From contig CAJOCQ010000011.1 of the NCBI GenBank assembly GCA_905233135.1, forward strand, positions 101,465 to 165,464: a stretch of 64,000 nucleotides of DNA. Reading direction: 5' to 3'. Of this stretch, positions 10,792 to 19,569 are shown in pieces. The stretch is from an uncultured Selenomonadaceae bacterium. Lineage in GTDB: Bacteria; Bacillota; Negativicutes; Selenomonadales; Selenomonadaceae. The position numbers and the translations under genes were made by a program. Positions within the stretch are counted from its first letter, which is position 1; every line of letters begins with the position of its first letter. Below the pieces are notes generated by a model, which worked only from the letters and a program-made list of their open reading frames with translations, was not told the origin of the DNA and made no database searches.

Positions 10792-12450
10792 TTACATTGA
10801 AGTTGGCGCAGAAACGCCCAATAAGTTCAGCGCGTGCTTGATTGTATGCGCGGTAATTTTTATTAAAGCAAGGCGCGCCTTTGCAAGTTCAGTTTCAACA
10901 CCGATAATTCTGCAATCTCTGTAAAAGCTGTGGAATTGCGCCGCCAAATCGTAAACATAGCGGGCAATACGTTGAGGCGCGTATTCTTCGGCGGCTTTTT
11001 CAATTTCGGCAGGGTATTCAAAAATTTTGTTAATTAAATCTTTTTCTGCTTCAGTAGTCAACAAATTAAAATTCGGAGCGGCGTCAAGCTTTAAATTATT
11101 TTCTTCCGCCTGTTTGAAAATGCTGCAAATTCGGGCATGCGCGTACTGAATGTAGTAAACGGGATTTTCGCTGCTTTGCTTTTTTGCCAAATCCAAATCA
11201 AAATCCAGTTGGCTGTCAATCGAACGCATTAAGAAAAAATATCTTGCCGCGTCAGTGCCGACTTCTTCCATAAGTTCGCGCAGAGTAATACTTTCGCCCG
11301 TACGTTTCGACATTTTGACGAGTTCTCCGCCGCGATACAGTGAAACCATTTGCAACAATAAAATTTTTAATTTATTGGCGTCGAAGCCGAGCGCAGTCAT
11401 AGCCGCCTTAACTCTTGCAATGTAGCCGTGATGGTCCGCGCCCCAAAGGTTTATCATTTGACTGAAGCCGCGCTCATATTTATTTTTGTGGTAGGCAATA
11501 TCAGCCGCCAAGTAAGTCGGCACGCCGTTTTCACGAATAACCACTCGGTCTTTATCGTCGCCGTACTTTGTAGATTTTAACCAGAGCGCACCGTCTTTTT
11601 CGTAAATTTCGCCGCGTTCGCGCAGAACCTTTACCGCGTCGTTAATTTTTTGCGGGTGCAAAATTCTTTCACTGAACCAAACATCAAATTCAACGCGGAA
11701 ATTCGACAAATCTTTTTTAAGTTCGTTAAGTTTATTTTGGTAAGCAAGATTTTCAAGAACGGGCAGGCGTTCTTCTTCGGGAAGTTCCAAATATTTATCG
11801 CCGTAATGTTCGACAATTTTTTTTGCAGTGTCGATAATATCTGCGCCGTGATAACCGTTTTCGGGAAATTCAACCTTTTCTCCGAGCAATTCCAAATAAC
11901 GCGCGTTTACTGACTTTGCAAGATTTTCCATTTGATTTCCCGCGTCATTAATATAATATTCGCTGACAACGTGATAACCCGCCGCACGCAAAATATTTAC
12001 AATAGCTGAACCTGCCGCCGCGCCGCGCCCGTGTCCAACGTGCAAAAGTCCCGTAGGATTTGCGCTGACATATTCAATTTGAATTGGAACATTTTTTTTG
12101 TCGGGGAGTTGCCCGAACTTTTCGCCCATATCATAAATTTCTTTCAGCCTGCCAAAAATTACTTCCTGTTTAATATAAAAATTCAAAAAGCCCGCGCCCG
12201 CAATTTCAACTTTTTCTATACAATCTGCCGAAATAACGGCTTTAATTTCTTCAGCAATTTGTTTAGGGCTCATATGAAAAATTTTAGCAGATTTCATTGC
12301 AAAGTTGGTTGAGAAGTCGCCAAATTCTTTTTTCGGCGGCACTTCCAAAGAAATTTCAGGCAAGTCGCCCTCAAGTTTAAAAGTTCCCGCTTTTATCGAC
12401 AGTTCAACCGCCGAATTTATCGCGTTAATAATTTCTGTTTTTACGTCCAA
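10792..12450 (-). CDS. argS: Arginyl-tRNA synthetase
   Basis: Class I synthetase charging tRNA-Arg. Using the TTG at 12450 the protein has 552 residues, close to other bacterial ArgS, and starts LDVKTEIINAINSAVE. A GGGAAGGG Shine-Dalgarno precedes this TTG. The HIGH motif is PTGLLHVGHGRGA and the KMSKS-type motif is VKMSKRTGESITL; the C-terminal DALR anticodon domain ends LNLLGVSAP. The open frame continues 47 codons upstream to 12591, but that segment is Lys/Arg-rich, unlike ArgS, and probably leader. A consensus promoter lies at 12669-12697. The acetyltransferase gene follows 14 nt after the stop. Confidence 0.95.
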   Translation of the reverse strand: MDVKTEIINAINSAVELSIKAGTFKLEGDLPEISLEVPPKKEFGDFSTNFAMKSAKIFHMSPKQIAEEIKAVISADCIEKVEIAGAGFLNFYIKQEVIFGRLKEIYDMGEKFGQLPDKKNVPIQIEYVSANPTGLLHVGHGRGAAAGSAIVNILRAAGYHVVSEYYINDAGNQMENLAKSVNARYLELLGEKVEFPENGYHGADIIDTAKKIVEHYGDKYLELPEEERLPVLENLAYQNKLNELKKDLSNFRVEFDVWFSERILHPQKINDAVKVLRERGEIYEKDGALWLKSTKYGDDKDRVVIRENGVPTYLAADIAYHKNKYERGFSQMINLWGADHHGYIARVKAAMTALGFDANKLKILLLQMVSLYRGGELVKMSKRTGESITLRELMEEVGTDAARYFFLMRSIDSQLDFDLDLAKKQSSENPVYYIQYAHARICSIFKQAEENNLKLDAAPNFNLLTTEAEKDLINKIFEYPAEIEKAAEEYAPQRIARYVYDLAAQFHSFYRDCRIIGVETELAKARLALIKITAHTIKHALNLLGVSAPTSM

Positions 12451-12668
12451 AATTTTTCCCTTCCCGATTGATAATTTTTTGGGTTCAAATTTAATTTTTG
12501 CTTTACCTTCGCCAACTTCCTCTCTTCGTTTTTTTTTAACTAAATGCATAAATGATTTAATGAGTCTAAAAATTTTAATCACTGCTCCCAAAATAAAAAT
12601 TAGCTGTTACGCCAAATACGCCGCCTTGATTGACGGCGCAAAAAAACTTTTTAAAGATATTTTTGACA

Positions 12669-12697
12669 ATTATACAATGACGCCGCGTTAATGTCAA
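12669..12697 (-). promoter_or_regulatory. Consensus sigma-70-type promoter of argS
   Basis: Minus strand reads TTGACA (12697-12692), a 17-nt spacer, then TATAAT (12674-12669): both hexamers match the consensus. It leaves a leader of roughly 210 nt before the argS start chosen here. Confidence 0.85.
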
Positions 12698-12700
12698 AAA

Positions 12701-12736
12701 TAGGTGTTAGGGATTAGGTTTTAGGTGTTAGGGATT
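12701..12736. repeat. Spacer repeat E, copy 1
   Basis: Repeated TAGGTGTTAGGGATTAGG-type units between the argS and rnhB promoters. A reverse-complement relative (ACCTGACACCTGACACCTAA) is at 17.17 kb. Confidence 0.55.
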
Positions 12737-12738
12737 TG

Positions 12739-12747
12739 TGGTATAAT
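12739..12747 (+). promoter_or_regulatory. Extended -10 promoter of rnhB
   Basis: TGTGGTATAAT: a perfect TATAAT with a TG one base upstream. No convincing -35 is seen, because the region holds repeat E. It faces away from the argS promoter. Confidence 0.6.
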
Positions 12748-12775
12748 TTAAAAAAATTAATTGAGCGGTGTTGAA

Positions 12776-13453
12776 ATGACGATAAAAAAATTAAATCTTG
12801 ACGAAGATAAAGCCCGCGTCGAACAACTTTACAAATTTGAAAACGAATTGCGCGCCGAAGGTTATAATTTAATTGCGGGCGTTGACGAGGCAGGGCGCGG
12901 CGCACTTATTGGCGCGGTTGTAATCGGCGCGGTAATTTTGCCTCCGAATTTGTATTTGGAAAATCTTGACGATTCAAAAAAACTTTCGCCGCAAATTCGA
13001 GAAAAACTTTATAACGAAATTATTTCCAACGCCGTAAGCGTTGCAAGCGTCGCCGTCAGCGTCGAAGAAATTGACAAGCTGAATATTTATCAAGCTACGC
13101 TTAACGGTATGATTAAGGCAGTAAATTGTTTGCCCGTCAAGCCTGATTTTGTTTTGGCGGACGCTATGAATTTACACTTCAAAAATAAAATTCAATCTCG
13201 CGCGTTAATTCACGGCGATGCACTTTCTGCAAGTATTGCCGCCGCGTCGATTGTTGCAAAAGTTACGCGCGACAGATTGACTGAAGATTGGAGCAAAATT
13301 TTTCCGCAATACGGTTTTGAAAAAAATCGCGGCTACGGTACTAAGGAACATTTGGCGGCTATTGAAAAATTCGGATTTACGCCCTTGCACAGAAAAACTT
13401 TTGAGCCTTATAAAAGTTCGCTTAGGCAAAATGTGCAGTTGGAATTGTTTTAA
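12776..13453 (+). CDS. rnhB: Ribonuclease HII
   Basis: Cleaves RNA in RNA-DNA hybrids and removes single ribonucleotides. 225 residues from the ATG at 12776; a TTG 15 nt upstream is an alternative. The catalytic acidic site is seen in AGVDEAGRGALIGAV; DDSKKLSPQIREKL and the later acidic residue in VLADAMNL follow, then SIVAKVTRDRL. The C-terminal HRKTFEP segment is typical. It is followed by a hook-length-control-like gene, matching the rnhB-ylqG order of Bacillus. Confidence 0.95.
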   Translation: MTIKKLNLDEDKARVEQLYKFENELRAEGYNLIAGVDEAGRGALIGAVVIGAVILPPNLYLENLDDSKKLSPQIREKLYNEIISNAVSVASVAVSVEEIDKLNIYQATLNGMIKAVNCLPVKPDFVLADAMNLHFKNKIQSRALIHGDALSASIAAASIVAKVTRDRLTEDWSKIFPQYGFEKNRGYGTKEHLAAIEKFGFTPLHRKTFEPYKSSLRQNVQLELF

Positions 13454-13473
13454 AATTTTTTAATTTAACAAGT

Positions 13474-13600
13474 CGGCATTTCTTTCTTTTTGGAAAAAGA
13501 AAGAAACAGCAAATGCTCTTACTCATCGCATTTGCAGGCAAAGAAAGAAAAACTCCCGACCCGCTAGAACCGCCATCACGGCGGTTGACGCGGGCGGCGC
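13474..13600 (+). repeat. Dispersed intergenic element A, copy 3
   Basis: Starts about 20 nt after rnhB with GGCATTTCTTTC, a short loop and GAAAGAAAC, then AAGAAAGAAAAACTCCCGACCC and an inner hairpin AACCGCCATCACGGCGGTT. The outer arms are less clear than in other copies. Confidence 0.6.
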
Positions 13601-13695
13601 GAGCTGAAGCTCATTAATCATTCGCTTCGCATCGTGTGCGCCGTTCACTAGCAAGCGCGTACATTTTCAGGTTGCAATTACAAGCTTGCAAAGTA

Positions 13696-13758
13696 GAAAT
13701 TGCCGCGCGTCCTGCGCGAGGGTACGAGGCGCACCTCCTGTGCGCCCTCCGAAATTTC
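13696..13758 (-). repeat. Dispersed element B, copy 2
   Basis: Minus strand reads GGAGGGCGCACAGGAGGTGC followed by GCGCAGGACGCGCGGCAATT. It fills the rest of the 360-nt rnhB spacer together with element A copy 3; no gene is evident there. Confidence 0.65.
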
Positions 13759-13814
13759 TTTTTATAAAAAAATTTTTTTATGATTAAATTACCATTTCAA
13801 AAGGAGTTGAGACA

Positions 13815-15875
13815 ATGCCAATAAATGCAGGAGCAGTAGGGATTCAGCCCGTACAGCCGCAAAGACCGACGGGCGAAACTGAAGGTATACAGCGAAGGCA
13901 AGACAGTACCTCCGGCGGTTTTCGCCCGCAAACTCAAGTAGCTTTAAAAACCGCCATTACCGATTTGGCGGCAACTTTGGCGAAAATTTCTTCCAATGAA
14001 AAATTCGGCTTTGAAAAATTGCCGTCAGATATAGGGCAAGTTGTCCGAAATATTATGCAACAAGCTTTTTCAATCGACGCAACTTTGGGGCAAAGTATCG
14101 GCAGTACCATTGAAAGTCAACATTTTTCTAACGACCAACTTATGATTTTGGCGCGTATGCTCTCTCAAATAGGCGCACTTGCCGACAAAGGTTTTTCTAT
14201 GGAACTTAGCGACGAAACTAAAACTCTTTTGGCGCAATTTAAAAATTTAATCGTGTCAGAAAGCGGCGGCAATTTCTTGGAACCCGTGCTAATGTCAAAA
14301 TCTGCCTTTGAACTTATCGACAACAAAAACCCCGAACAACTCCCGCAAGCCCTGTACGAAATTTTGGCGCAACTTTCGCAGTCAATGACAACTGCCGCGC
14401 CGCTTAATCAGCCCCAACAATCCGAAGGTATGCAATTTTTAAATCAGTTGATTAAATTTTTTATGCCGCGCCCGACTGCCGACACTTCCACTGCGCAAAA
14501 TCAAACTCAACAACAAAATCAATCTGCCCAAAATCAACAACGCCCAATTCCTACTCCTACTCAACGCCTTTTAAATTCTATGTACCGCCAACTTGACGAC
14601 CCCTACGCTAACCTTCAAAAACAACAAGCCGCTCAACAATCTAATCAAAATCAGCAATTTTTCCAAAAAACTCCAACTCAACAGCCCAATCAAAATTCGC
14701 AGGCGCAAAATTTAAATCAACAACCTAATCAAAATTCGCAGGCGCAAAATTTAAATCAGCAGCTTAATCAAAATTCGCAGGCGCAAAATTTAAATCAACA
14801 GCCCAATCAAAATTCGCAGGCGCAAAATTTAAATCAACAGCCCAATCAAAATTCGCAGGCGCAAAATTTAAATCAACAGCCTAACCAAAATTCGCAGGCA
14901 CAAAATTTAAATCAGCAACCCAATCAAAATTTGCAACCGCAAAATCAATCTCAACAACTCAATCAAAATTTGCAACCGCAAAATCAATCTCAACAGCCTA
15001 ATCAAAATTTGCAGCCGCAGGCACAATCTTTTCTGCGCGAAGGGACGCCCGTACCTGATGAAAATTTTTTGTCGAAACAGCAGATTTTAAAGAATCAAAT
15101 GCAGGACGCCAAAAATATTTTGCTGAAACAGCCTATGCAAAATAATCAACAAACTATGGATACTTTAAAAAGCCTCGCGCAGCTTTTAATGAGAAATTCG
15201 CAAAACTTGACGCCGCGTGAAACTACGCTTCTTCAAAATTTTGTCAACAATACGCAAAAAATGTTCCCCGAAGCGGAGGCGCGGCACTTGCAAAATCTTT
15301 TGCGCCTTTGTCAACAAAATGTTCCCGCCGTCGTTCAACAAGCCGCCGTTCAACATAAATTGCCCGACTTGCCGCGCCTTTGGGCGTTTATGCAACTTTG
15401 CGATATGGCTAATTTGCCTTCGCAAATGTCGCCCCGCGCCTTCAAAAAGGCAGGGCGTGCAGTTTCTGACTTCGCTAACATTATGCGCGGCTTTATGGGC
15501 AGTGATAATACCACCGTGCAAAATCAACGCTCTTTTCAAATGATGTTGCCGCTGTATCTAGGCGAAAATTTGACAAGCTACCCTACCTATCTTAGCGTGT
15601 ACGACGAAAACGCCAAAGACCCTGATACAGGCGTTGAGAAAAAAGAAACGTGGCTTAGAATTTGCGTACTTACAGATAACATTGGCGCGGCTGAATTAAT
15701 TTTCCGCGTATACGAAGGCAACCAACTTGATATGCGCTTTTATTTTTCTGAAGCTGATGCGGCGGAAGATTTTCGCAGTTACGTTTCAAATTTGCGTGAT
15801 TCAATTCGTGACACTAAATTTAATATCGGCGAAATTAGAATTGGCAGCGTCGGTGAAAGAATGCTTGCCTCATAA
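13815..15875 (+). CDS. Gln/Asn-rich repeat protein, hook-length-control-like (YlqG/FliK type)
   Basis: 686 residues. The N-terminal ~210 residues are mixed helical. A long Gln/Asn-rich region follows, including nine 13-residue repeats (QQPNQNSQAQNLN type, residues ~289-405). The C-terminal ~110 residues form an alternating beta/alpha pattern (WLRICVLTDNIGAAELIFRV, then a DMRFYF segment) reminiscent of the FliK C-terminal domain. The position after rnhB matches ylqG of Bacillus. No signal peptide or membrane helix is seen. An ATG with an AAGGAG site fixes the start. The link to flagellar hook or type III export is inferred from position and fold pattern. Confidence 0.6.
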   Translation: MPINAGAVGIQPVQPQRPTGETEGIQRRQDSTSGGFRPQTQVALKTAITDLAATLAKISSNEKFGFEKLPSDIGQVVRNIMQQAFSIDATLGQSIGSTIESQHFSNDQLMILARMLSQIGALADKGFSMELSDETKTLLAQFKNLIVSESGGNFLEPVLMSKSAFELIDNKNPEQLPQALYEILAQLSQSMTTAAPLNQPQQSEGMQFLNQLIKFFMPRPTADTSTAQNQTQQQNQSAQNQQRPIPTPTQRLLNSMYRQLDDPYANLQKQQAAQQSNQNQQFFQKTPTQQPNQNSQAQNLNQQPNQNSQAQNLNQQLNQNSQAQNLNQQPNQNSQAQNLNQQPNQNSQAQNLNQQPNQNSQAQNLNQQPNQNLQPQNQSQQLNQNLQPQNQSQQPNQNLQPQAQSFLREGTPVPDENFLSKQQILKNQMQDAKNILLKQPMQNNQQTMDTLKSLAQLLMRNSQNLTPRETTLLQNFVNNTQKMFPEAEARHLQNLLRLCQQNVPAVVQQAAVQHKLPDLPRLWAFMQLCDMANLPSQMSPRAFKKAGRAVSDFANIMRGFMGSDNTTVQNQRSFQMMLPLYLGENLTSYPTYLSVYDENAKDPDTGVEKKETWLRICVLTDNIGAAELIFRVYEGNQLDMRFYFSEADAAEDFRSYVSNLRDSIRDTKFNIGEIRIGSVGERMLAS
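14679..15029 (+). repeat. In-frame tandem repeat, nine 39-bp units
   Basis: Units of 39 bp encode 13 residues. The first six encode QQPNQNSQAQNLN or a Pro-to-Leu variant and are nearly identical in DNA; the last three encode QQPNQNLQPQNQS variants. Unit loss or gain would keep the frame, so length variation between strains is likely. Confidence 0.95.
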
Positions 15876-15883
15876 AATTTTCA

Positions 15884-15910
15884 AGCGGGAAATTTGCCCG
15901 CTATTTTTTT
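15884..15910 (+). terminator. Rho-independent terminator
   Basis: AGCGGG, loop AAATTTG, CCCGCT, then seven T. It ends the rnhB/YlqG-like transcript before gatC. Confidence 0.85.
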
Positions 15911-15953
15911 GCTTAAAACTAAAAAATTTAAAATATAATTTATAAACATATTA

Positions 15954-15982
15954 TGGAAAGTATTAAATGTTTGTGGTAAAAT
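15954..15982 (+). promoter_or_regulatory. Probable promoter of gatC
   Basis: TGTGGTAAAAT gives an extended -10 (TAAAAT at 15977). A weak -35 TGGAAA lies 17 nt upstream. It sits between a terminator and gatC. Confidence 0.5.
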
Positions 15983-16012
15983 TTGCGCGGCAATTTTTAA
16001 GGAGGCTTTTTA

Positions 16013-16303
16013 ATGAAAATTACTGAAGAAGATATTCAGACAGTTGCAAATTTGTCGCGGCTGAAAATTCGCCCCGATGAATCCGCTAAAATTCTTGGGC
16101 AACTCAACGACATTTTAAACTACGTGGAAAATTTAAACTCAATCGACACAACCAACATTGAACCTACAACTTACGCCCTGCCTATGCAAAATGTTTTTCG
16201 AGAAGACAAAGTTAAACCTTCGCTTGAACGTAACCTTGCACTTTCTAACGCGCCGCTTAAAGAAGACGGCTACTTCAAAGTTCCGCGCGTTTTGGAAGAA
16301 TAA
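16013..16303 (+). CDS. gatC: Asp/Glu-tRNA amidotransferase subunit C
   Basis: Small structural subunit of GatCAB, which converts misacylated Glu-tRNA(Gln) or Asp-tRNA(Asn) to the amide form. 96 residues with the family pattern: ITEEDIQTVANLSRLKI at the start, LNDILNYVENLNSIDTTNIEP in the middle, and FKVPRVLEE at the end. The ATG is preceded by AAGGAGG. It is separated from gatA by a decarboxylase gene and from gatB by a further ~6 kb, unlike the usual compact gatCAB operon. Confidence 0.93.
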   Translation: MKITEEDIQTVANLSRLKIRPDESAKILGQLNDILNYVENLNSIDTTNIEPTTYALPMQNVFREDKVKPSLERNLALSNAPLKEDGYFKVPRVLEE

Positions 16304-16330
16304 ACTAAAAAAATTTTAAGGGTGATTTTT

Positions 16331-17143
16331 ATGAACTTCAAAAAAATTTTAATCAATTCAACTTTGGCGGGTACAATTTTATTTAACGTCGCAAACGCGG
16401 CTGAACCCGTCGAAAAAGAAACCGTTAATCAGGTTGCCTTGTTGCACTCCTTGACGCTCGGACATTTTGACGGCTCCATTACCGCCGCCGAATTGAAAAC
16501 TTTGGGCGATATCGGAATTGGAACTTTTGACGGCTTGGACGGCGAATTGATTATGCTTGACGGCGTAATTTATCGCGCCAATCAAGATTTAGAAGTTAAT
16601 GTTGTCGATGACAAAATTACAATTCCCTTTTCAAATGTAACTTTTTTTAACAAAGATTTTGCAGTTAAACTCAAAGATATTTCTGATAAAAACGCGCTCG
16701 AAACTTTGTTAAATAAATTTGTGCAGAAACACGGCGCGAACGCTTTTTATTTCGTCAAAATTCCTGCAACTTTCAATTCAATTTTGGTGCGCAGTGAAGC
16801 AGGACAGAAAAAACCTTATCCAACTTTAGTACAAGCGTTGCAAGCTACGCAGCAGGAAAAAACTTTTGAAAATGTCAGCGGTACTGTCGTCGGCTTGTAT
16901 TGCCCCGCTTATATGGGCGGCTTAAATTCGACCGGTTGGCACTTCCATTTTGTTTCAGAAGATAAAAAATCCGGCGGACACGTTTTGGATTTGAACATTA
17001 AAAGCGGCGTTGTTGAATTTGATAAAACAGATAATTTTAATATGAAACTTCCCCAAAAAGGCAACTTCCAAAAATTAGACCTCGCGCAGGATTTGAGCAA
17101 AGATATTAAAAAAGCTGAACAGGATTCAGTGGTTAATCAATAG
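16331..17143 (+). CDS. budA: Acetolactate decarboxylase with signal peptide
   Basis: Converts 2-acetolactate to acetoin. 270 residues from the ATG at 16331 (AAGGGTG site); a GTG 9 nt upstream is in frame but poorly placed. Family features include ITAAELKTLGDIGIGTFDGL near the N-terminus and the metal-binding WHFHFVSEDKKSGGH histidines in the C-terminal half. Residues 1-23 form a signal peptide (basic start, hydrophobic core, NVANAAE cleavage region), so the enzyme is predicted to be periplasmic or secreted; an exported form is known in Brevibacillus. It lies inside the gat cluster, 28 nt after gatC, and its link to that pathway is unclear. Confidence 0.9.
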   Translation: MNFKKILINSTLAGTILFNVANAAEPVEKETVNQVALLHSLTLGHFDGSITAAELKTLGDIGIGTFDGLDGELIMLDGVIYRANQDLEVNVVDDKITIPFSNVTFFNKDFAVKLKDISDKNALETLLNKFVQKHGANAFYFVKIPATFNSILVRSEAGQKKPYPTLVQALQATQQEKTFENVSGTVVGLYCPAYMGGLNSTGWHFHFVSEDKKSGGHVLDLNIKSGVVEFDKTDNFNMKLPQKGNFQKLDLAQDLSKDIKKAEQDSVVNQ

Positions 17144-17186
17144 GCACTAGGGAAAAATTTCTGATACCTGACACCTGACACCTAAA
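17141..17186. repeat. Spacer repeat E, copy 2
   Basis: TAGGCACTAGGG, then GATACCTGACACCTGACACC between the decarboxylase gene and gatA. The units are ~8-9 nt (ACACCTGAC) and resemble the reverse complement of the repeat at 12.7 kb. Confidence 0.5.
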
Positions 17187-17207
17187 AATTAATGGAGGAA
17201 AAAAATT

Positions 17208-18641
17208 TTGAATTTGTACGAAAAAACCGCGCACGAATTGCACGAACTTTTAACCAATAAAAAAATCAGTGCGCTTGAACTTACAAAAGATTTATTTGCA
17301 CGTATCGACGAAAAAGATTCAGAAATTGGCGCGTATCTGGAACTTACAAAAAATCAAGCGTTGGAAAATGCAAAAAAAGTTGACGAAAAAATTGCACGCG
17401 GCGAAAAAATTTCCGCGCTCGAAGGTATTCCCTGCGCGATTAAAGATAACATTTGTACAAAAGGCGTTAAAACAACTTGCGCTTCAAAAATTCTTGAAAA
17501 TTTTGTGCCGCCGTATGATGCAACGGTTATGCAAAAATTGAACGCGCAAAATATTATAATGCTAGGCAAGTTGAATATGGACGAATTTGCAATGGGCGGC
17601 TCCACCGAAAACTCAGCTTACCACATTACAAAAAATCCGCACGATTTATCAAGAGTGCCCGGCGGCAGTTCGGGCGGCAGTGCGGCGGCAGTTGCAGCGG
17701 GCGAAGCAATTTTTACGCTCGGCAGTGATACGGGCGGCTCAATTCGTCAACCTGCAAGTTTTTGCGGCGTTGTTGGTATGAAACCGACTTACGGGCGCGT
17801 TTCTCGTTACGGGCTTGTAGCCTTTGCCTCTTCGCTTGACCAAATAGGACCGCTTACAAAAGATGTTACTGACTGCGCGACGGTTTTAAATGCAATTTGC
17901 GGGCTTGACGAAATGGACTCAACCTCGACTTCTGCCGCTGTTCCTGATTTTACAAAAAGTCTTGTAAGCGACGTTAAAAATTTGAAAATCGGCTTGCCGA
18001 AAGAATATTTTGTCAAAGGCATTGACAAGGAAGTTGAAACCGCTGTTATTAACGTTACAAAAACTTTTGAAAAGCTCGGCGCGCAGATTGTAGAAATTTC
18101 TTTGCCGCATACAGAATTTGCAATTTCAACTTATTACATAATTGCGCCTGCTGAAGCTGCAACAAATCTTGAACGCTATGACGGCGTAAGTTACGGCGCA
18201 CGCGTTGACGGCGCGGACGTTGTCGAAATGATGACTAACACTCGTACAGAAAAATTCGGCGAAGAAGTTAAACGCCGCATAATGATTGGCAACTATGCAT
18301 TGAGCGCGGGCTATTACGACGCTTACTATTTGAAGGCGTTGAAAGTACGCACGTTGATTCAAAAAGATTTTACCGACGCCTTTAAAAATGTTGACGTAAT
18401 TTTGACGCCGACGACGCCCAACGCCGCTTTTAAAATTGGCGAAATGACTAATGACCCGCTGAAAATGTATTTGCAAGATATTTGCACGGTGCCTGTTAAT
18501 CTTGCAGGCTTGCCGGGAATTTCTTTACCTTGCGGTTTTAATAAAGAAAATTTGCCGCTCGGTTTCCAACTTATCGGTAAGCCGCTTGACGAAGAAACAA
18601 TTTTACGCGCCGCCTTTACTTATGAACAAAATAAGGATTAA
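17208..18641 (+). CDS. gatA: Asp/Glu-tRNA amidotransferase subunit A
   Basis: Amidase subunit that releases ammonia from glutamine for GatB. 477 residues. The Ser-cisSer-Lys triad of the amidase signature family is visible: lysine in [10 protein letters not shown], cis-serine in [18 protein letters not shown], and the nucleophile serine in [16 protein letters not shown]. The start is TTG at 17208 after GGAGG. Type C and E repeats flank it on either side. Confidence 0.96.
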   Translation: MNLYEKTAHELHELLTNKKISALELTKDLFARIDEKDSEIGAYLELTKNQALENAKKVDEKIARGEKISALEGIPCAIKDNICTKGVKTTCASKILENFVPPYDATVMQKLNAQNIIMLGKLNMDEFAMGGSTENSAYHITKNPHDLSRVPGGSSGGSAAAVAAGEAIFTLGSDTGGSIRQPASFCGVVGMKPTYGRVSRYGLVAFASSLDQIGPLTKDVTDCATVLNAICGLDEMDSTSTSAAVPDFTKSLVSDVKNLKIGLPKEYFVKGIDKEVETAVINVTKTFEKLGAQIVEISLPHTEFAISTYYIIAPAEAATNLERYDGVSYGARVDGADVVEMMTNTRTEKFGEEVKRRIMIGNYALSAGYYDAYYLKALKVRTLIQKDFTDAFKNVDVILTPTTPNAAFKIGEMTNDPLKMYLQDICTVPVNLAGLPGISLPCGFNKENLPLGFQLIGKPLDEETILRAAFTYEQNKD

Positions 18642-18650
18642 GGAATATTT

Positions 18651-18732
18651 AGGGTTCCAGGGTTCTAAGGAATAGGGAAAAGTGAAAAAATTACAAATCC
18701 CTATTCCCTTTCCACTGGAACCTTGGAACCCT
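18651..18732. repeat. Spacer repeat C, copy 3
   Basis: The clearest copy: GGGTTCCAGGGTTCTAAGG and AATAGGG on the left pair with CCCTATTCCC and GGAACCTTGGAACCC on the right, with an A/T loop. It lies right after gatA. Confidence 0.75.
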
Positions 18733-18757
18733 TTTCTTGCTTTGTAAAAAGAAAGAA
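18733..18757 (+). repeat. Fragment of element A (hairpin only)
   Basis: TTTTCTTGCTTTGTAAAAAGAAAGAAC resembles the leading hairpin of element A but the rest is absent. Confidence 0.4.
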
Positions 18758-18798
18758 CATAAAAAAATTATTCCAAAATTCTCAAAGGAAAATTCAAA

Positions 18799-19560
18799 AT
18801 GACTTGCATAAAAGTTTTGATTGAAAATAAAGTTTCAAACGCCGCGCTTGAAAGTGAGCACGGTTTTTCTTTATATGTGGAGACGCCCGCGCAGAAATTT
18901 ATTTTCGACTGCGGACAAAGCGGGCTTGCTTGGCAAAACGCCGCAAAGTTAAACGTTGACTTGACGCAAATTAATTTTGTTGTGTTAAGTCATTCGCACT
19001 ACGACCACGCGGGCGGCTTCCCTTCTTTGCTAAAAATCGTCAAGCCGAAAAAAATTTATACAGGGAAAAATTTTTGGCAGGAAAAATTTTCAAAGACTGA
19101 TGACGGCTTTAAATATCGTGGCGCGGGCTTTACCTTTCAAGATTTGGCGCGTTGGAAGATTGAGCAAAAAATTTGTGACGATATTTTGGAACTGGATGAA
19201 AATTCGTGGCTTGTCGGGAATTTCGACACGCATTTTAAATTTTCGATACCTGAAAAATTTGTGCGCGGCGAAAATAAAATTCCCGATAACTTCGACGACG
19301 AAATTTGCTTAGTCCTGCGCGAGGGCGACGGCGCGGCGGTAGTTGTCGGCTGTTCGCACGTTGGAATTTTAAATATTGTTTCGACTGTTCAAAGGCGGCT
19401 TGACCTTCCGATTAAAACTGTTATTGGCGGGATTCATTCGGACGATATGAAAATTTTTGCGCGGCTTGAAGATTTCGGCGTTGAGAATTTTTATTTGTGT
19501 CATTGCAGCGGCGATAAACTTCGCGCAGATTTTGCAACGGGCAGCGTTTTAGAATTTTGA
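18799..19560 (+). CDS. Metallo-beta-lactamase-fold hydrolase
   Basis: 253 residues with the metal motif LSHSHYDHAGGF and later histidines in GCSHVGILNI and a GGIHSDD segment. The pattern, with ENKVSNAALESEHGFSLYVE at the start, fits the dihydropterin-type MBL proteins often annotated as ribofuranosylaminobenzene 5'-phosphate synthase relatives, whose substrate in most bacteria is unknown. It is first in the accessory block between gatA and gatB and sits 9 nt before the methyltransferase gene, so the two may be co-transcribed. Confidence 0.8.
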   Translation: MTCIKVLIENKVSNAALESEHGFSLYVETPAQKFIFDCGQSGLAWQNAAKLNVDLTQINFVVLSHSHYDHAGGFPSLLKIVKPKKIYTGKNFWQEKFSKTDDGFKYRGAGFTFQDLARWKIEQKICDDILELDENSWLVGNFDTHFKFSIPEKFVRGENKIPDNFDDEICLVLREGDGAAVVVGCSHVGILNIVSTVQRRLDLPIKTVIGGIHSDDMKIFARLEDFGVENFYLCHCSGDKLRADFATGSVLEF

Positions 19561-19569
19561 GGTAACACT

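Noticed and set aside
12451..12591. N-terminal extension of ArgS (47 codons)
   Set aside because: Unlike ArgS sequence, and a TTG with a GGGAAGGG site at 12450 gives the normal length and N-terminus. Treated as leader, though noted as a finding.
12450..12670. T-box riboswitch ahead of argS
   Set aside because: No T-box sequence and no terminator/antiterminator pair seen.
14679..15029. CRISPR-like array of 39-bp repeats
   Set aside because: Units are directly adjacent without spacers and stay in frame within one protein.
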